The position numbers and the translations under genes were made by a program. Positions 1 through 7,848 of a stretch of DNA of 22,157 nt are shown here, in pieces. The notes under the pieces were generated by a model. The model was not told the origin of the DNA and did no database searches. It worked only from the letters and a program-made list of their open reading frames with translations. Origin of the DNA: an uncultured Bacteroidales bacterium (GTDB lineage Bacteria > Bacteroidota > Bacteroidia > Bacteroidales > UBA932); the NCBI GenBank assembly GCA_946405645.1, contig CAMJHW010000008.1:1-22157 (forward strand), written 5' to 3'. The number at the start of each line of letters is the position of its first letter. Within the stretch, counting starts at the first letter, position 1.

Positions 1-1819
1 CGCCGCCCGCGATGAAGCCGCTGGCGATGAGCGTGCCCTTCTCCTGGCGGGCGGCGTTGACAGCCTTATCCTTGGAACGGGAACCGACATACCAGGAGAT
101 TGCTCCGCCTACGAGCAGAGGAAGGTTGAGGTCGATCGGAATGAACATTCCAAGGCAGAAAGCCAGAGCCGGGACCTTGAACACGGTGAGCAAAATGGCG
201 ATGAGAGCGCCGATGCCGTAGAGCAGCCAGGGCGCGCTGCCGCCGTTCATCATAGGCTGTATGACGGCGGCCATCGCATTTGCCTGAGGAGCCACGAGGG
301 CATTGTCTCCGACAAATCCATAAGTCTTGTTCAAGACCAGCATCACGCCGGCTACGGTCACTGCGGCTACGAGAGTGCCGACGAATTTCCAGGTCTCCTG
401 CTTCGCGGGAGTCGTTCCGATCCAGTAACCGATCTTGAGATCGGTGATGAACGCTCCGGCCATGGAGAGGGCCGTGCAAACGACGCCGCCGATGAGCATA
501 GCCGCGACCATTCCGGCATTGCCCTTAAGGCCGACGGCCACCAGCACGAGCGATGTGATGATTAGCGTCATGATGGTCATACCGCTGACAGGGTTGGAGC
601 CCACGATGGCTATGGCGTTGGCGGCGACGGTGGTGAAGAGGAACGAGATCACGGCAACGATCAGAAGGCCGATGAGAGCCTGCCAGACATTGCTTACGAC
701 TCCGCCGAAGGCGAAGAAAGCGAAGATGGCGAGCAGGGCGATGATGATGCCGAAGATAACGGACTTCATCGAGATGTCCTTCTGCGTGCGTTCGACGGAT
801 GCGACCGTCTCGCCCGGCTTGCGCCGGAACTCTCCAGCGGCAAGTCCGACCGCAGATTTGATGACTCCGGCAGAACGGATGATGCCTATGATGCCGGCAG
901 TGGCGATGCCGCCGATGCCGATGTGGCGGGCGTAATCCTTGAATATCTGGTCCGGCGACATCTGGCCGATAGTACTCACCACTCCCGTGTGCATAAGGTC
1001 GATCACATTGCCGCCCCAGATAAGGTTCATCAGCGGGATGATCACGAGCCAAACGAGGAAGGAACCGCAGCAGATGACGAAAGCATACTTGAGGCCGATA
1101 ATGTATCCGAGTCCGAGCACTGCCGCACCGGTGTTGAGCTTGAGGACGAGTTTGGCCTTGTCAGCCACTACCTGGCCCCAATGCATAACCGTAGTGGTAA
1201 CAGTCTCGCTCCAGGCGCCGAAAGTAGCCACGATGAAGTCATAAAGACCACCAATGAGACCGCTGATGAGCAATGTCTTGGCCCCTTTGCCTCCTCCCTC
1301 GCCATTGACGAGTACCTGTGTGGTCGCCGTAGCCTCGGGGAAAGGATACTTGCCGTGCATTTCCTTCACGAAATACTTCCTGAAAGGGATAAGGAAGAGT
1401 ATGCCGAGCACGCCTCCCAGAAGCGAGGAGAACACCATCTGCCAGAAGTTGATGTCCAGGCCGAGGATATAGATGGCCGGCAAGGTGAAGATGGCTCCGG
1501 CTACGATGGAGCCGGAACAAGCTCCGATGGACTGTATGATGACGTTCTGGCTGAGGCCGCCCTTCTTGCCCAGCGCCCCGGTCACGCCTACGGCGATGAT
1601 GGCGATGGGGATGGCGGCCTCGAACACCTGTCCGACCTTGAGGCCGAGGTAAGCGGCTGCCGCCGAGAAGATCACCACCATTATGAGACCCATAATGACG
1701 GAATAGGGGGTCACTTCGGGATAAGTCTTTCCGGGATCGAGGATAGGCTTGTACTCCTCACCCGGCCCGAGCTCGCGGTGCGCGTTCTCAGGCAAAGAAT
1801 AGTTCTTGTTCTCTTCCAT
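1..1819 (-). CDS. OPT-family oligopeptide transporter, 3' end missing
   Basis: This is the N-terminal 606 residues of an OPT-superfamily secondary transporter (the prokaryotic TIGR00733-type branch), an inner-membrane carrier thought to import oligopeptides or metal chelates by cation symport. The reading frame is open to the left window edge, so the last few dozen residues lie outside. A hydrophilic N-terminus of about 38 residues leads into many hydrophobic segments. Family signatures visible are AAYLGLKVGQ near residue 55-64, YPFPEATATTQVLV at 158-171 and, close to the edge, GTLIASGFIAGG. The start is the ATG at 1819, the first in frame; the OstA-like gene stops 11 bases upstream, so this is the distal gene of the 6794-to-left operon. 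Substrate cannot be told from sequence. The link to the chaperone and OstA genes may be only positional. Family assignment is firm. Confidence 0.9.
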   Translation of the reverse strand, partial: MEENKNYSLPENAHRELGPGEEYKPILDPGKTYPEVTPYSVIMGLIMVVIFSAAAAYLGLKVGQVFEAAIPIAIIAVGVTGALGKKGGLSQNVIIQSIGACSGSIVAGAIFTLPAIYILGLDINFWQMVFSSLLGGVLGILFLIPFRKYFVKEMHGKYPFPEATATTQVLVNGEGGGKGAKTLLISGLIGGLYDFIVATFGAWSETVTTTVMHWGQVVADKAKLVLKLNTGAAVLGLGYIIGLKYAFVICCGSFLVWLVIIPLMNLIWGGNVIDLMHTGVVSTIGQMSPDQIFKDYARHIGIGGIATAGIIGIIRSAGVIKSAVGLAAGEFRRKPGETVASVERTQKDISMKSVIFGIIIALLAIFAFFAFGGVVSNVWQALIGLLIVAVISFLFTTVAANAIAIVGSNPVSGMTIMTLIITSLVLVAVGLKGNAGMVAAMLIGGVVCTALSMAGAFITDLKIGYWIGTTPAKQETWKFVGTLVAAVTVAGVMLVLNKTYGFVGDNALVAPQANAMAAVIQPMMNGGSAPWLLYGIGALIAILLTVFKVPALAFCLGMFIPIDLNLPLLVGGAISWYVGSRSKDKAVNAARQEKGTLIASGFIAGG

Positions 1820-1830
1820 TAGAGGATCGG

Positions 1831-4533
1831 TTATTTGTTTTTCCGGTTCTCCTTGCGTTCTTTCTGACGCTCGTACTTCCGGATGTATTTATCTAGTCTC
1901 TTCTGGTTCTTCGCTGCTTCCTTCTCCGCGGCGATCACTAGCTTCAGTGTCTGTTTGCGTTTCTTCTCCAAGGCCTTGGCATCCTTGGCGGCCTGCTTGG
2001 CGGCGTCGCGGGCGTCAAGCTCCGCCCAGCGGGCCTCACGCTTGTCGATACGCGCCTGCCGTTTCGCCTCGGCCTCGGCTTTGCGCACGGCCTTTTCGGC
2101 CGCCTTGCGCGCAGCTTCCGCCGCCTTCAGTTCCTCCGGCGTTGGTTCAGAAGCGATTTCGCCCGGCTCGACGGGCTTGCCTCCGGCAAGGACCGTGTCC
2201 GCAGGGGCGGAAGCCTGCGCCTCAGCACCGGCCTTCGGCGAGCCTTCCGCTGCCTGGGCAGCGGCATCAGCCTGCCCGGCGGCCGGAGCCGCGGCAAGCG
2301 AATCTGCGGCAGCCTCAGCCTGAAGCGAGTCGGCAGCCGCCAGAGCGGCCTCCTGCTCTGCGAGAGCCTGCCGGCGGCGCTCTTCGGCGTGCCGCACACG
2401 CCTCAGCGAGTCCGCGGCAGCAAGCTTCTTCGCGATTGATTTCATATGCCCGGGGAAATAGCGCTCTGTCTCCGTGAACTTCGGCATCGCCCGGGACAGA
2501 TACTCGAAACGCTCGGGCTCGCGAAGCTCAAGTATCGTAATGTCGTGCTTGCCCTTCGGACGGCTTTCCGGCTGCCAGTGGAATCCCTTCAGTTCACGTT
2601 CCGCTGCAGGGAGCTGCACCAGCGGATAAGCATCGTTCTTCGGGCTGTCGAAATATGATATCCTGTCTATCTCACCTTCGACGAAGTCGGCGGAAATCAT
2701 CTTTGCCTCCACCTTGTTCACCGTGGCGAATGCATCATTCTCCTTCAGATAGAACAGTGCCGACGACCCGCCGAGCGCGTCGAAGCGCTCCAGCACGGTC
2801 GTGGAGTCGAAATATGCCATGATCTCCGTACCGCGTATCTGGTCGAAGCAAATCGTGTCTTCCTGTATGATGATGAACGCATTGGACATCAGACTGGCCT
2901 TGTCCATGCGCTGGTTCCTGATGGCGACCGTCAGACTGTCCGAGGTGTACTGCCTGTTCCCCTCGTTCCATACGATAGGGGAAATGAACATCCTCGCCAG
3001 CGAATCCAGGTCGGAGTACTCCAACGAATCGCACCTGGCCTGCATGTCGGACTTGAACATACGTATGTGTCCCGTAGCCGTCAGGAATCCGACGGCGGAC
3101 GTGTCCCTGCTGGCAAGCGAGTCCCTGACGAAACGCTCGCGCTCCGCAGCGAGAGAGTCGGCCAGAGCAATGGAATCAAGGCGAGCTTTTTCGACGGCGG
3201 CAATAGAGTCGAGCCGGGCCTTCTCCGCCATGGCGGCGGAATCCAACTGCGGCAATTCTTCATGGAATCTGAAAGTATCGAGAGAATCGGCGGCGGCATC
3301 TTCTCCCTCCATGGGCTCGAGAGCCTCGCGGTCTATCTTAAGCGAATCCAGATCCGCGGACGCCGCTTTGCCGGAGATGTCTTCAGGAGGGGGCGGAACT
3401 GAGCCGGTGTCGGACGCATCTGCAGGCTCGTCGCCGGAAGCGTCATCAGACTCCTCCTTCGAAGGAGCGGCAGCCCGGCTGCGATAGGTCGCCACCGGGT
3501 CCGCGGCAATATCCGCCAGGCGCTTCTCGGAAGCCAGAATGATATTGCCTGAAATATCGCATTTCGGCACGGTATGGTATATCATCCTGTCCGCGCCCAT
3601 ATAAACAGTATCCAACTGACCGCCCTGATTGGTCTCAGCAATGACTGCCGCCTCGCGTTCAAGTGTAACCTGCGAGAGCGAATCCACATAGAACAGGCGC
3701 TGCGACACGGCCGATACGTTCCTGCTCGTGTCCGTAACCTGTACGTTGCCGAACATCTCGAGATTGTTGTACGTCCTGTCGAAGTACAGCGAATCCGCCC
3801 ATCCCTCCTGCGTGTCAGACATCACATGGACGTCCTCGTTGAAGAAGAAACGGTCGTTGAGCTTGTCGTATGTACCGCTTTCCGAAGAGAGCATGTTCTT
3901 GTCCTTCCAGGCATCCAGGCCTCCGAAGAACTCGGCGAAGTCGTAATCCGTGTGATACAGGAGGCGGTTGGTCTTGACATATACCGAGTCGGTATACATG
4001 TTCACGTTGCGCTCGAACGTGAAAACCCTTTCCTTGGAATCATACGATCCATTGGTACTCTCTATCACCTGCCCGTCCTTGTCACGCATAGAAGCCCCAC
4101 GCTGGAAAACCGCTATACTGTCCCGGGTATTGTAATCAAGGAAATGCGTCCTGAGGGTATTGCCGTCCTTGTCAAGAAGCTGGACCAGGGAGCCGCGGAA
4201 CTGCGCCAGGTCATCGTCGATGAGGTAATCCAGACGGTCGCTGGAAAGGACGGTCCGGTCCTGGATGATCTGTACATTGCCATAGGCATTGATTATGCGC
4301 ATATCGACGTTCCAAAGCGCAGAGTCGCACACCAGATAGGTATTGTTGTGGAGGAAACGGGCGTCGATGGCTTTGCGGAAGTGCTGCCCGACCTGGTTCT
4401 CCATAAGCTCGAGCGACTTGGCGTTCATCAGCACTACGACGCTGTCCGTCTGTCCGCGTCTGGACTGGGCGGAAAGCGGCTGGGCCATGACGGCCAGCAA
4501 AAGCAATGCTATGAACGGCTTGCGGGAGGACAT
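1831..4533 (-). CDS. OstA/LptA-like periplasmic protein with long charged C-terminal tail
   Basis: The 900-residue product looks like the Bacteroidota OstA-like protein (LptA/OstA beta-taco fold), expected to act in lipopolysaccharide transport or outer-membrane assembly. Residues 1-22 form a signal peptide (cleavage near LSAQ). Residues about 30-345 carry repeating short beta-strand units of the form YGNVQI, GTYD and FFGGLDAW. Residues 350-480 are an acidic, Pro/Ser/Asp-rich linker with a tandem EKARLDSIA repeat at 437-455. A second OstA-like block covers about 480-690 (GFLTATGHIRMFKSDMQA and onward). Residues 695-900 are Ala-, Lys-, Glu- and Arg-rich and look like a long charged helix reminiscent of TolA domain II. 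It starts 9 bases after the surA-like stop and ends 11 bases before the OPT start. The tail makes it longer than I expect for the family. Confidence 0.82.
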   Translation of the reverse strand: MSSRKPFIALLLLAVMAQPLSAQSRRGQTDSVVVLMNAKSLELMENQVGQHFRKAIDARFLHNNTYLVCDSALWNVDMRIINAYGNVQIIQDRTVLSSDRLDYLIDDDLAQFRGSLVQLLDKDGNTLRTHFLDYNTRDSIAVFQRGASMRDKDGQVIESTNGSYDSKERVFTFERNVNMYTDSVYVKTNRLLYHTDYDFAEFFGGLDAWKDKNMLSSESGTYDKLNDRFFFNEDVHVMSDTQEGWADSLYFDRTYNNLEMFGNVQVTDTSRNVSAVSQRLFYVDSLSQVTLEREAAVIAETNQGGQLDTVYMGADRMIYHTVPKCDISGNIILASEKRLADIAADPVATYRSRAAAPSKEESDDASGDEPADASDTGSVPPPPEDISGKAASADLDSLKIDREALEPMEGEDAAADSLDTFRFHEELPQLDSAAMAEKARLDSIAAVEKARLDSIALADSLAAERERFVRDSLASRDTSAVGFLTATGHIRMFKSDMQARCDSLEYSDLDSLARMFISPIVWNEGNRQYTSDSLTVAIRNQRMDKASLMSNAFIIIQEDTICFDQIRGTEIMAYFDSTTVLERFDALGGSSALFYLKENDAFATVNKVEAKMISADFVEGEIDRISYFDSPKNDAYPLVQLPAAERELKGFHWQPESRPKGKHDITILELREPERFEYLSRAMPKFTETERYFPGHMKSIAKKLAAADSLRRVRHAEERRRQALAEQEAALAAADSLQAEAAADSLAAAPAAGQADAAAQAAEGSPKAGAEAQASAPADTVLAGGKPVEPGEIASEPTPEELKAAEAARKAAEKAVRKAEAEAKRQARIDKREARWAELDARDAAKQAAKDAKALEKKRKQTLKLVIAAEKEAAKNQKRLDKYIRKYERQKERKENRKNK

Positions 4534-4542
4534 CGGAGCGGA

Positions 4543-5922
4543 TTACTCTTCGCGGAACTTGTCCCTCCACCCGCTGCGGTTGAACTCGCAGTCCTTGAAC
4601 ATCGGATCGATCATGATATACGTGGTGGATATCTTGTCCTCTATGAAAGCGTTGATCACGGCCATCTGCTTCTGGTACATCACCTGGTCGGCGATGTCCG
4701 TGAAATCGTGCTCGAAGGTGGCGGTATGGGCCGGAAGGATATTGTCCAGACGGATGATCTTGTAAACAAGGTTGCCGTCACGGCCCTCATTGTCAAGCGA
4801 CGCGATGGGTTCGGAGATCTCTCCGACCTGGAGGTCGCGGACGGCGGCATAGTCCTGCGGTTTGATCTGGTCGACCTCGAAATAGGAGCTGCCGGTACTG
4901 GGATCGGACATCTGCCCTCCGTTGGTGCGGGTGGCTGGATCCTCGGAATAGAACCGGGCTGCAAGCTCGAATGTCACGGCTTTGTTCTGAATCTCGGTAC
5001 GAAGGGAATCGAGGGTCTTGAAAGCCTTGTCCTGATCCTCCTGCGTATATTCGGGACGAAGGAGGATATGACGGGCGTTGAACGAGTCGCCCTTCTTCTC
5101 CAAGACCTCGATGATATGGAATCCGTCCGGGGTTTCGACTATCTGGGAAATGTTGCCGGGCTTGAGGGCCATGGCGGCATCGGAGAACTGCGGCCAGTAG
5201 ATCGACTTTGGAGCCATTCCGAGCTCTCCTCCCCTTCGGGAACTGCCGTCCTCGGAATAGAGGCGGGCAAGGGTGGCGAAACGCTCTCCGTTCAGGATGC
5301 GCTCACGGATCGAGAGCAGGCGCTCCTTCACGGCCAGCGCCGCGCTTTCACGGTCGGGATAGATGCAGATCTGGCTCATCTGGTATTTCATGGGCACGAC
5401 CGGAAGCGTGGAAACGTCCGCGGTATCGAGGAACTCCCTGACATCATACGGGGTGATCTCCGGAACCGACGCTACGATATTGCTCTGCTCCTCCTGGGTA
5501 AGGCTCTGGTCCTCGAACTGCTGACGCCATTCGTCGCGGAGGCGGTAGAGGGGTTTGTGGAAATACTCCTCGACATTCTCATCGCCGCCGAGCATCGTAC
5601 GGACCTCGTCGATACGGCTGGAAAGCTGGTTCTCGACCATATCGCTGTTGACGGTAAGCGAGTCTATGCGCGCCTGCATGAGGAACAGTTTGGACTCGAG
5701 CATCTGTTCGAGCACCTCGCAACGCACGCTCCTGTCGGAAGACAGGCCCTGGGCGCGCATCATCTGCACCTGCGCCTCGATGTCGGCGAGCGATACCATT
5801 TCGTTGCCCACGATGGCGACGGTCTTGTCTATCAGACCTCCTTCATATCTCTGCGCGAAGGCCGCGGTGCAGCAGCACGACAGTGCGGCGGCGGCCGCCA
5901 GCACGATGATTGTCTTTCTCAT
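4543..5922 (-). CDS. surA: SurA-like periplasmic peptidyl-prolyl isomerase/chaperone
   Basis: The 459-residue product matches the SurA architecture: a signal peptide (residues 1-24, cleavage near AFA-Q), a SurA N-terminal chaperone domain (about 27-170, including VAIVGNEMVSLADIE), two parvulin (PPIC) domains at about 175-275 and 280-395, and a C-terminal helix. The first parvulin shows the motif string FATLARLYSED, GGELGMAP and PDGFHIIEV. The second shows ARHILLRP, FELAARFYSEDPATRTNGG and VYKIIRLD. The protein escorts unfolded outer-membrane proteins through the periplasm and may isomerise prolyl bonds. Its ATG overlaps the stop of the upstream lipoprotein gene by 4 bases (ATGA), which implies translational coupling. 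Three consecutive cysteines (16-18) sit inside the signal peptide; the preceding residues are a poor lipobox, so ordinary signal peptidase I cleavage seems more likely. Confidence 0.9.
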   Translation of the reverse strand: MRKTIIVLAAAAALSCCCTAAFAQRYEGGLIDKTVAIVGNEMVSLADIEAQVQMMRAQGLSSDRSVRCEVLEQMLESKLFLMQARIDSLTVNSDMVENQLSSRIDEVRTMLGGDENVEEYFHKPLYRLRDEWRQQFEDQSLTQEEQSNIVASVPEITPYDVREFLDTADVSTLPVVPMKYQMSQICIYPDRESAALAVKERLLSIRERILNGERFATLARLYSEDGSSRRGGELGMAPKSIYWPQFSDAAMALKPGNISQIVETPDGFHIIEVLEKKGDSFNARHILLRPEYTQEDQDKAFKTLDSLRTEIQNKAVTFELAARFYSEDPATRTNGGQMSDPSTGSSYFEVDQIKPQDYAAVRDLQVGEISEPIASLDNEGRDGNLVYKIIRLDNILPAHTATFEHDFTDIADQVMYQKQMAVINAFIEDKISTTYIMIDPMFKDCEFNRSGWRDKFREE

Positions 5923-6794
5923 TTGTCAGAATAAATAATAAAGTTTCCTTTGGCAAGGGCATCTTCCAGCAAGTCTTGTTCCAAAGTCGTAAGCAGACCG
6001 TGCTTCCTGCCGCTGATGATGATATCCCTTATGCGGTCCTCGCAATAGTCCAAAGGTGCGAGAGTCCCGGCCTTGCGGGTCTCAAGGACATATGCTATCT
6101 TCAGGTCTCCCCTGTCCTCGCGCATCTCGATGAAAGAGTCGTGAAGTTTGGAGAGCATTGTGCCATAGTCAGTGCCGAACTCCCTTGCGAGCGTGACCGC
6201 ATCTACCCAGCGGTCCGACCAGTCGACATAGCGCAAGGCCGAGGAATAAGCCAGGCTGTCGGCCTCGGCGATGTCTTCGTATTCGTTGGAGGACATCCTG
6301 CGGCGGATGGTCTCGTAGTTGGGAGAATCTTCCATTATGTCAAGGAATCGGGCCTTGAGGATGGGGACGTCCAAGATGAAAAGGTCCTCGTGATCCTCAT
6401 AGTATTTCTCTATCTCCGAACGCGAGACGGTCGTGTCCAGGCGCTCGTTGACATAGCGCTGTTCATAACGGTAGCGGAGAAGGGAATTCTTGTAGTCCTC
6501 AAGTTCCTTGGAAACATCCTTCTCAGGCTTGGAGAGCTGCTGCGTGGCCATATCCACATACAACTGCCCGGTGGCCCAGGTTCGGATGTACTGCTCCGCA
6601 AGATGCGCGCTGTCCTCGGGAGAGACGCCGTTCGGTATGAAAGACTCCAGTTCCGAAAGATACAGGTCGTGGGAGCCTACCCTCGCGACCACCTTGCCGT
6701 CATGCATGAAATCCCTGACCGCGCGGCAGGAAGGGAGCAGCGCGAGCATGAGAAATATGAGCGTGATTCGGAAGGTCTTCACGGCATTGTCCAT
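5919..6794 (-). CDS. SurA/PpiC-like lipoprotein, probably chaperone without active isomerase domain
   Basis: This 291-residue protein has an N-terminal hydrophobic segment ending in LLPSC, so Cys23 is probably lipidated and the protein anchored to a membrane facing the periplasm. After it, VVARVGSHDLYLSELE (about 35-50) resembles the entry of SurA N-terminal domains, and the remainder is largely helical. The stretch around ILKARFLDIMED resembles the first strand of a parvulin, but I do not see the complete PPIC motif set found in the SurA-like neighbour. The likely role is a chaperone partner in outer-membrane protein biogenesis. I chose the ATG at 6794; a TTG four codons upstream would lie within the -7/TSS region of the promoter at 6804-6833. 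It is first in the operon and overlaps the surA-like gene by 4 bases. Confidence 0.75.
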   Translation of the reverse strand: MDNAVKTFRITLIFLMLALLPSCRAVRDFMHDGKVVARVGSHDLYLSELESFIPNGVSPEDSAHLAEQYIRTWATGQLYVDMATQQLSKPEKDVSKELEDYKNSLLRYRYEQRYVNERLDTTVSRSEIEKYYEDHEDLFILDVPILKARFLDIMEDSPNYETIRRRMSSNEYEDIAEADSLAYSSALRYVDWSDRWVDAVTLAREFGTDYGTMLSKLHDSFIEMREDRGDLKIAYVLETRKAGTLAPLDYCEDRIRDIIISGRKHGLLTTLEQDLLEDALAKGNFIIYSDK

Positions 6795-6803
6795 TGTAAC
6801 TGA

Positions 6804-6833
6804 CAAATATAGGAATAATCTTTCTCAATCAAA
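6804..6833 (-). promoter_or_regulatory. Bacteroidota-type promoter for the surA/ostA/OPT operon
   Basis: On the minus strand a TATATTTG -7 box lies at 6811-6804 and a TTTG -33 element at 6833-6830, with 18 bases between them. Both match the Bacteroides consensus (TTTG, then TAnnTTTG). The -7 box ends 9 bases before the chosen ATG at 6794, giving a very short leader. The -33 element lies within the T-run of the hairpin at the end of the upstream radical SAM gene. Confidence 0.75.
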
Positions 6834-7796
6834 AATAGCGGGGCTCCATAGAGCCCCTTGACGGGTGCCGCGGGCATCAAGCCGTTCATCCAGGAGATGC
6901 AGGATCTGGAAGTTCCTGATCAGCCCCCAGCGGGTCTTCTCCACAAATCTCGGAGGGACCTCGCCGGCGACACGCTCGATATACAGGTCGGGGCGAAGGC
7001 GCTCGAGGATGTCGATGACAAGGTCGAGATACTCGTCGAGCGTCCAGTCCAGGAAGCGCTCGGGGTGCTCGCGGGCCTCCGCTTCCATGCGTGTGCCTTT
7101 GACCAGCTGGAGCTGGTGGAACTTGACGCTGTGGAGCGGAAGGGCATTGATGCGCGCGCACTGGTCCAGGAGCATCTGCCGGGTTTCTCCCGGCAGGCCG
7201 AGGATGAAATGCGCGCCCACGTCGAAGCCGCGCGCGGACGTAGCTTCGACTGCCCTGCGGGCGCAGTCGAAGTCATGGCCGCGCCCGATGTGCGCGAGCG
7301 TCTCGTCATAGCAGGACTCGATGCCGTATTCGATCTGGATTATCGGGGTGCGGAAGGGCTCTTCCTTGCCAGCCATGGGCTTGTCGCGGAGTTCTTCCAG
7401 CAGGTCAAGCCTGGCATCGTCGATGCAGTCTGGGCGCGTCCCGATGACGAGCCCGACCACACGGGGGTGCTCCAGGGCTTCGCAATAGACCTGCCGCAGC
7501 CGTTCCACTGTGCCATAGGTGTTGCTGAAGGACTGGAAATAGGCAAGATAGTGCGTCGCTCCGCGATATCGGACCTGATGGAACGAGATACCCTCGTCAA
7601 GCTGCTGCGCGATGGACTTGCCCGGAGTGCTGTAGCCCGGGTGGAAGGCGGCGTTGTCGCAGTACGAACAGCCGCCCGTCCCCACCGTTCCGTCCCGGTT
7701 GGGACAGGTGAAACCGGCATCGATCACAAGTTTCTGCAACCGTTCGCCATATTTCGAGCGGAAATAGTCCGCGTATGAATGGTATCGCTTGTCCAT
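6825..7796 (-). CDS. Radical SAM protein, YhcC/TIGR01212 family
   Basis: The 323-residue product belongs to the TIGR01212 (YhcC/YtqA-like) radical SAM family, whose precise reaction is not firmly established. The [4Fe-4S] cysteines are C31, C43 and C46 in CPNRDGTVGTGGCSYC, a wider spacing than the classical CX3CX2C but normal for this family. Other landmarks are QIEYGIES, GAHFILGLPGE and HQLQLVKGT. The frame is open further upstream to 7958, but that extension overlaps the divergent peptidase gene and its promoter; the ATG at 7796 (MDKRYHSYADYF) gives the family's normal start. A promoter box lies only 8 bases upstream, so the transcript may be almost leaderless. The final codons contain a perfect GC-rich hairpin, described separately. 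It appears monocistronic. Confidence 0.88.
   Translation of the reverse strand: MDKRYHSYADYFRSKYGERLQKLVIDAGFTCPNRDGTVGTGGCSYCDNAAFHPGYSTPGKSIAQQLDEGISFHQVRYRGATHYLAYFQSFSNTYGTVERLRQVYCEALEHPRVVGLVIGTRPDCIDDARLDLLEELRDKPMAGKEEPFRTPIIQIEYGIESCYDETLAHIGRGHDFDCARRAVEATSARGFDVGAHFILGLPGETRQMLLDQCARINALPLHSVKFHQLQLVKGTRMEAEAREHPERFLDWTLDEYLDLVIDILERLRPDLYIERVAGEVPPRFVEKTRWGLIRNFQILHLLDERLDARGTRQGALWSPAIFD
6830..6857 (-). terminator. Hairpin terminator inside the 3' coding end of the radical SAM gene
   Basis: A perfect 7-bp inverted repeat, GGGGCTC at 6840-6846 and GAGCCCC at 6851-6857 with a 4-base loop, is followed on the minus strand by GCTATTTTTG. This has the form of an intrinsic terminator. 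It encodes the penultimate residues (GALWSP) of the radical SAM protein, and the stop codon at 6827-6825 lies just after the T-run. The T-run is short (five T), so efficiency is uncertain. Confidence 0.55.
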
Positions 7797-7804
7797 TTCA
7801 GAGG

Positions 7805-7812
7805 CAAAGTTA
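7805..7812 (-). promoter_or_regulatory. -7 promoter box for the radical SAM gene
   Basis: The minus strand reads TAACTTTG here, a full match to the Bacteroidota TAnnTTTG box, ending 8 bases before the ATG at 7796. No convincing -33 TTTG is visible at the usual spacing. The position predicts a leaderless or nearly leaderless mRNA. Confidence 0.55.
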
Positions 7813-7823
7813 GGGGAATTTCC

Positions 7824-7831
7824 TATATTTG
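7824..7831 (+). promoter_or_regulatory. -7 promoter box for the NlpC/P60 gene
   Basis: TATATTTG matches the TAnnTTTG consensus and lies 17 bases before the peptidase ATG at 7849. It is only 11 bases away from the oppositely oriented box at 7805-7812, so the two divergent promoters must compete for or share space. No clear -33 element is seen. Confidence 0.6.
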
Positions 7832-7848
7832 CATAAAATGACCGGAAT

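Noticed and set aside
923..1822. Open plus-strand frame of 299 codons
   Set aside because: Antisense to the OPT transporter, whose minus-strand frame is continuous from 1819 to the edge and shows family motifs.
3166..3250. Possible DNA tandem repeat or mobile element in the OstA-like gene
   Set aside because: The repetition follows the protein repeat EKARLDSIA and its codons; it has no inverted ends or target duplication.
3574..5934. Open plus-strand frame of 786 codons
   Set aside because: It lies antisense to the OstA-like and SurA-like genes, has no domain, and is explained by high GC and codon bias of the real genes on the minus strand.
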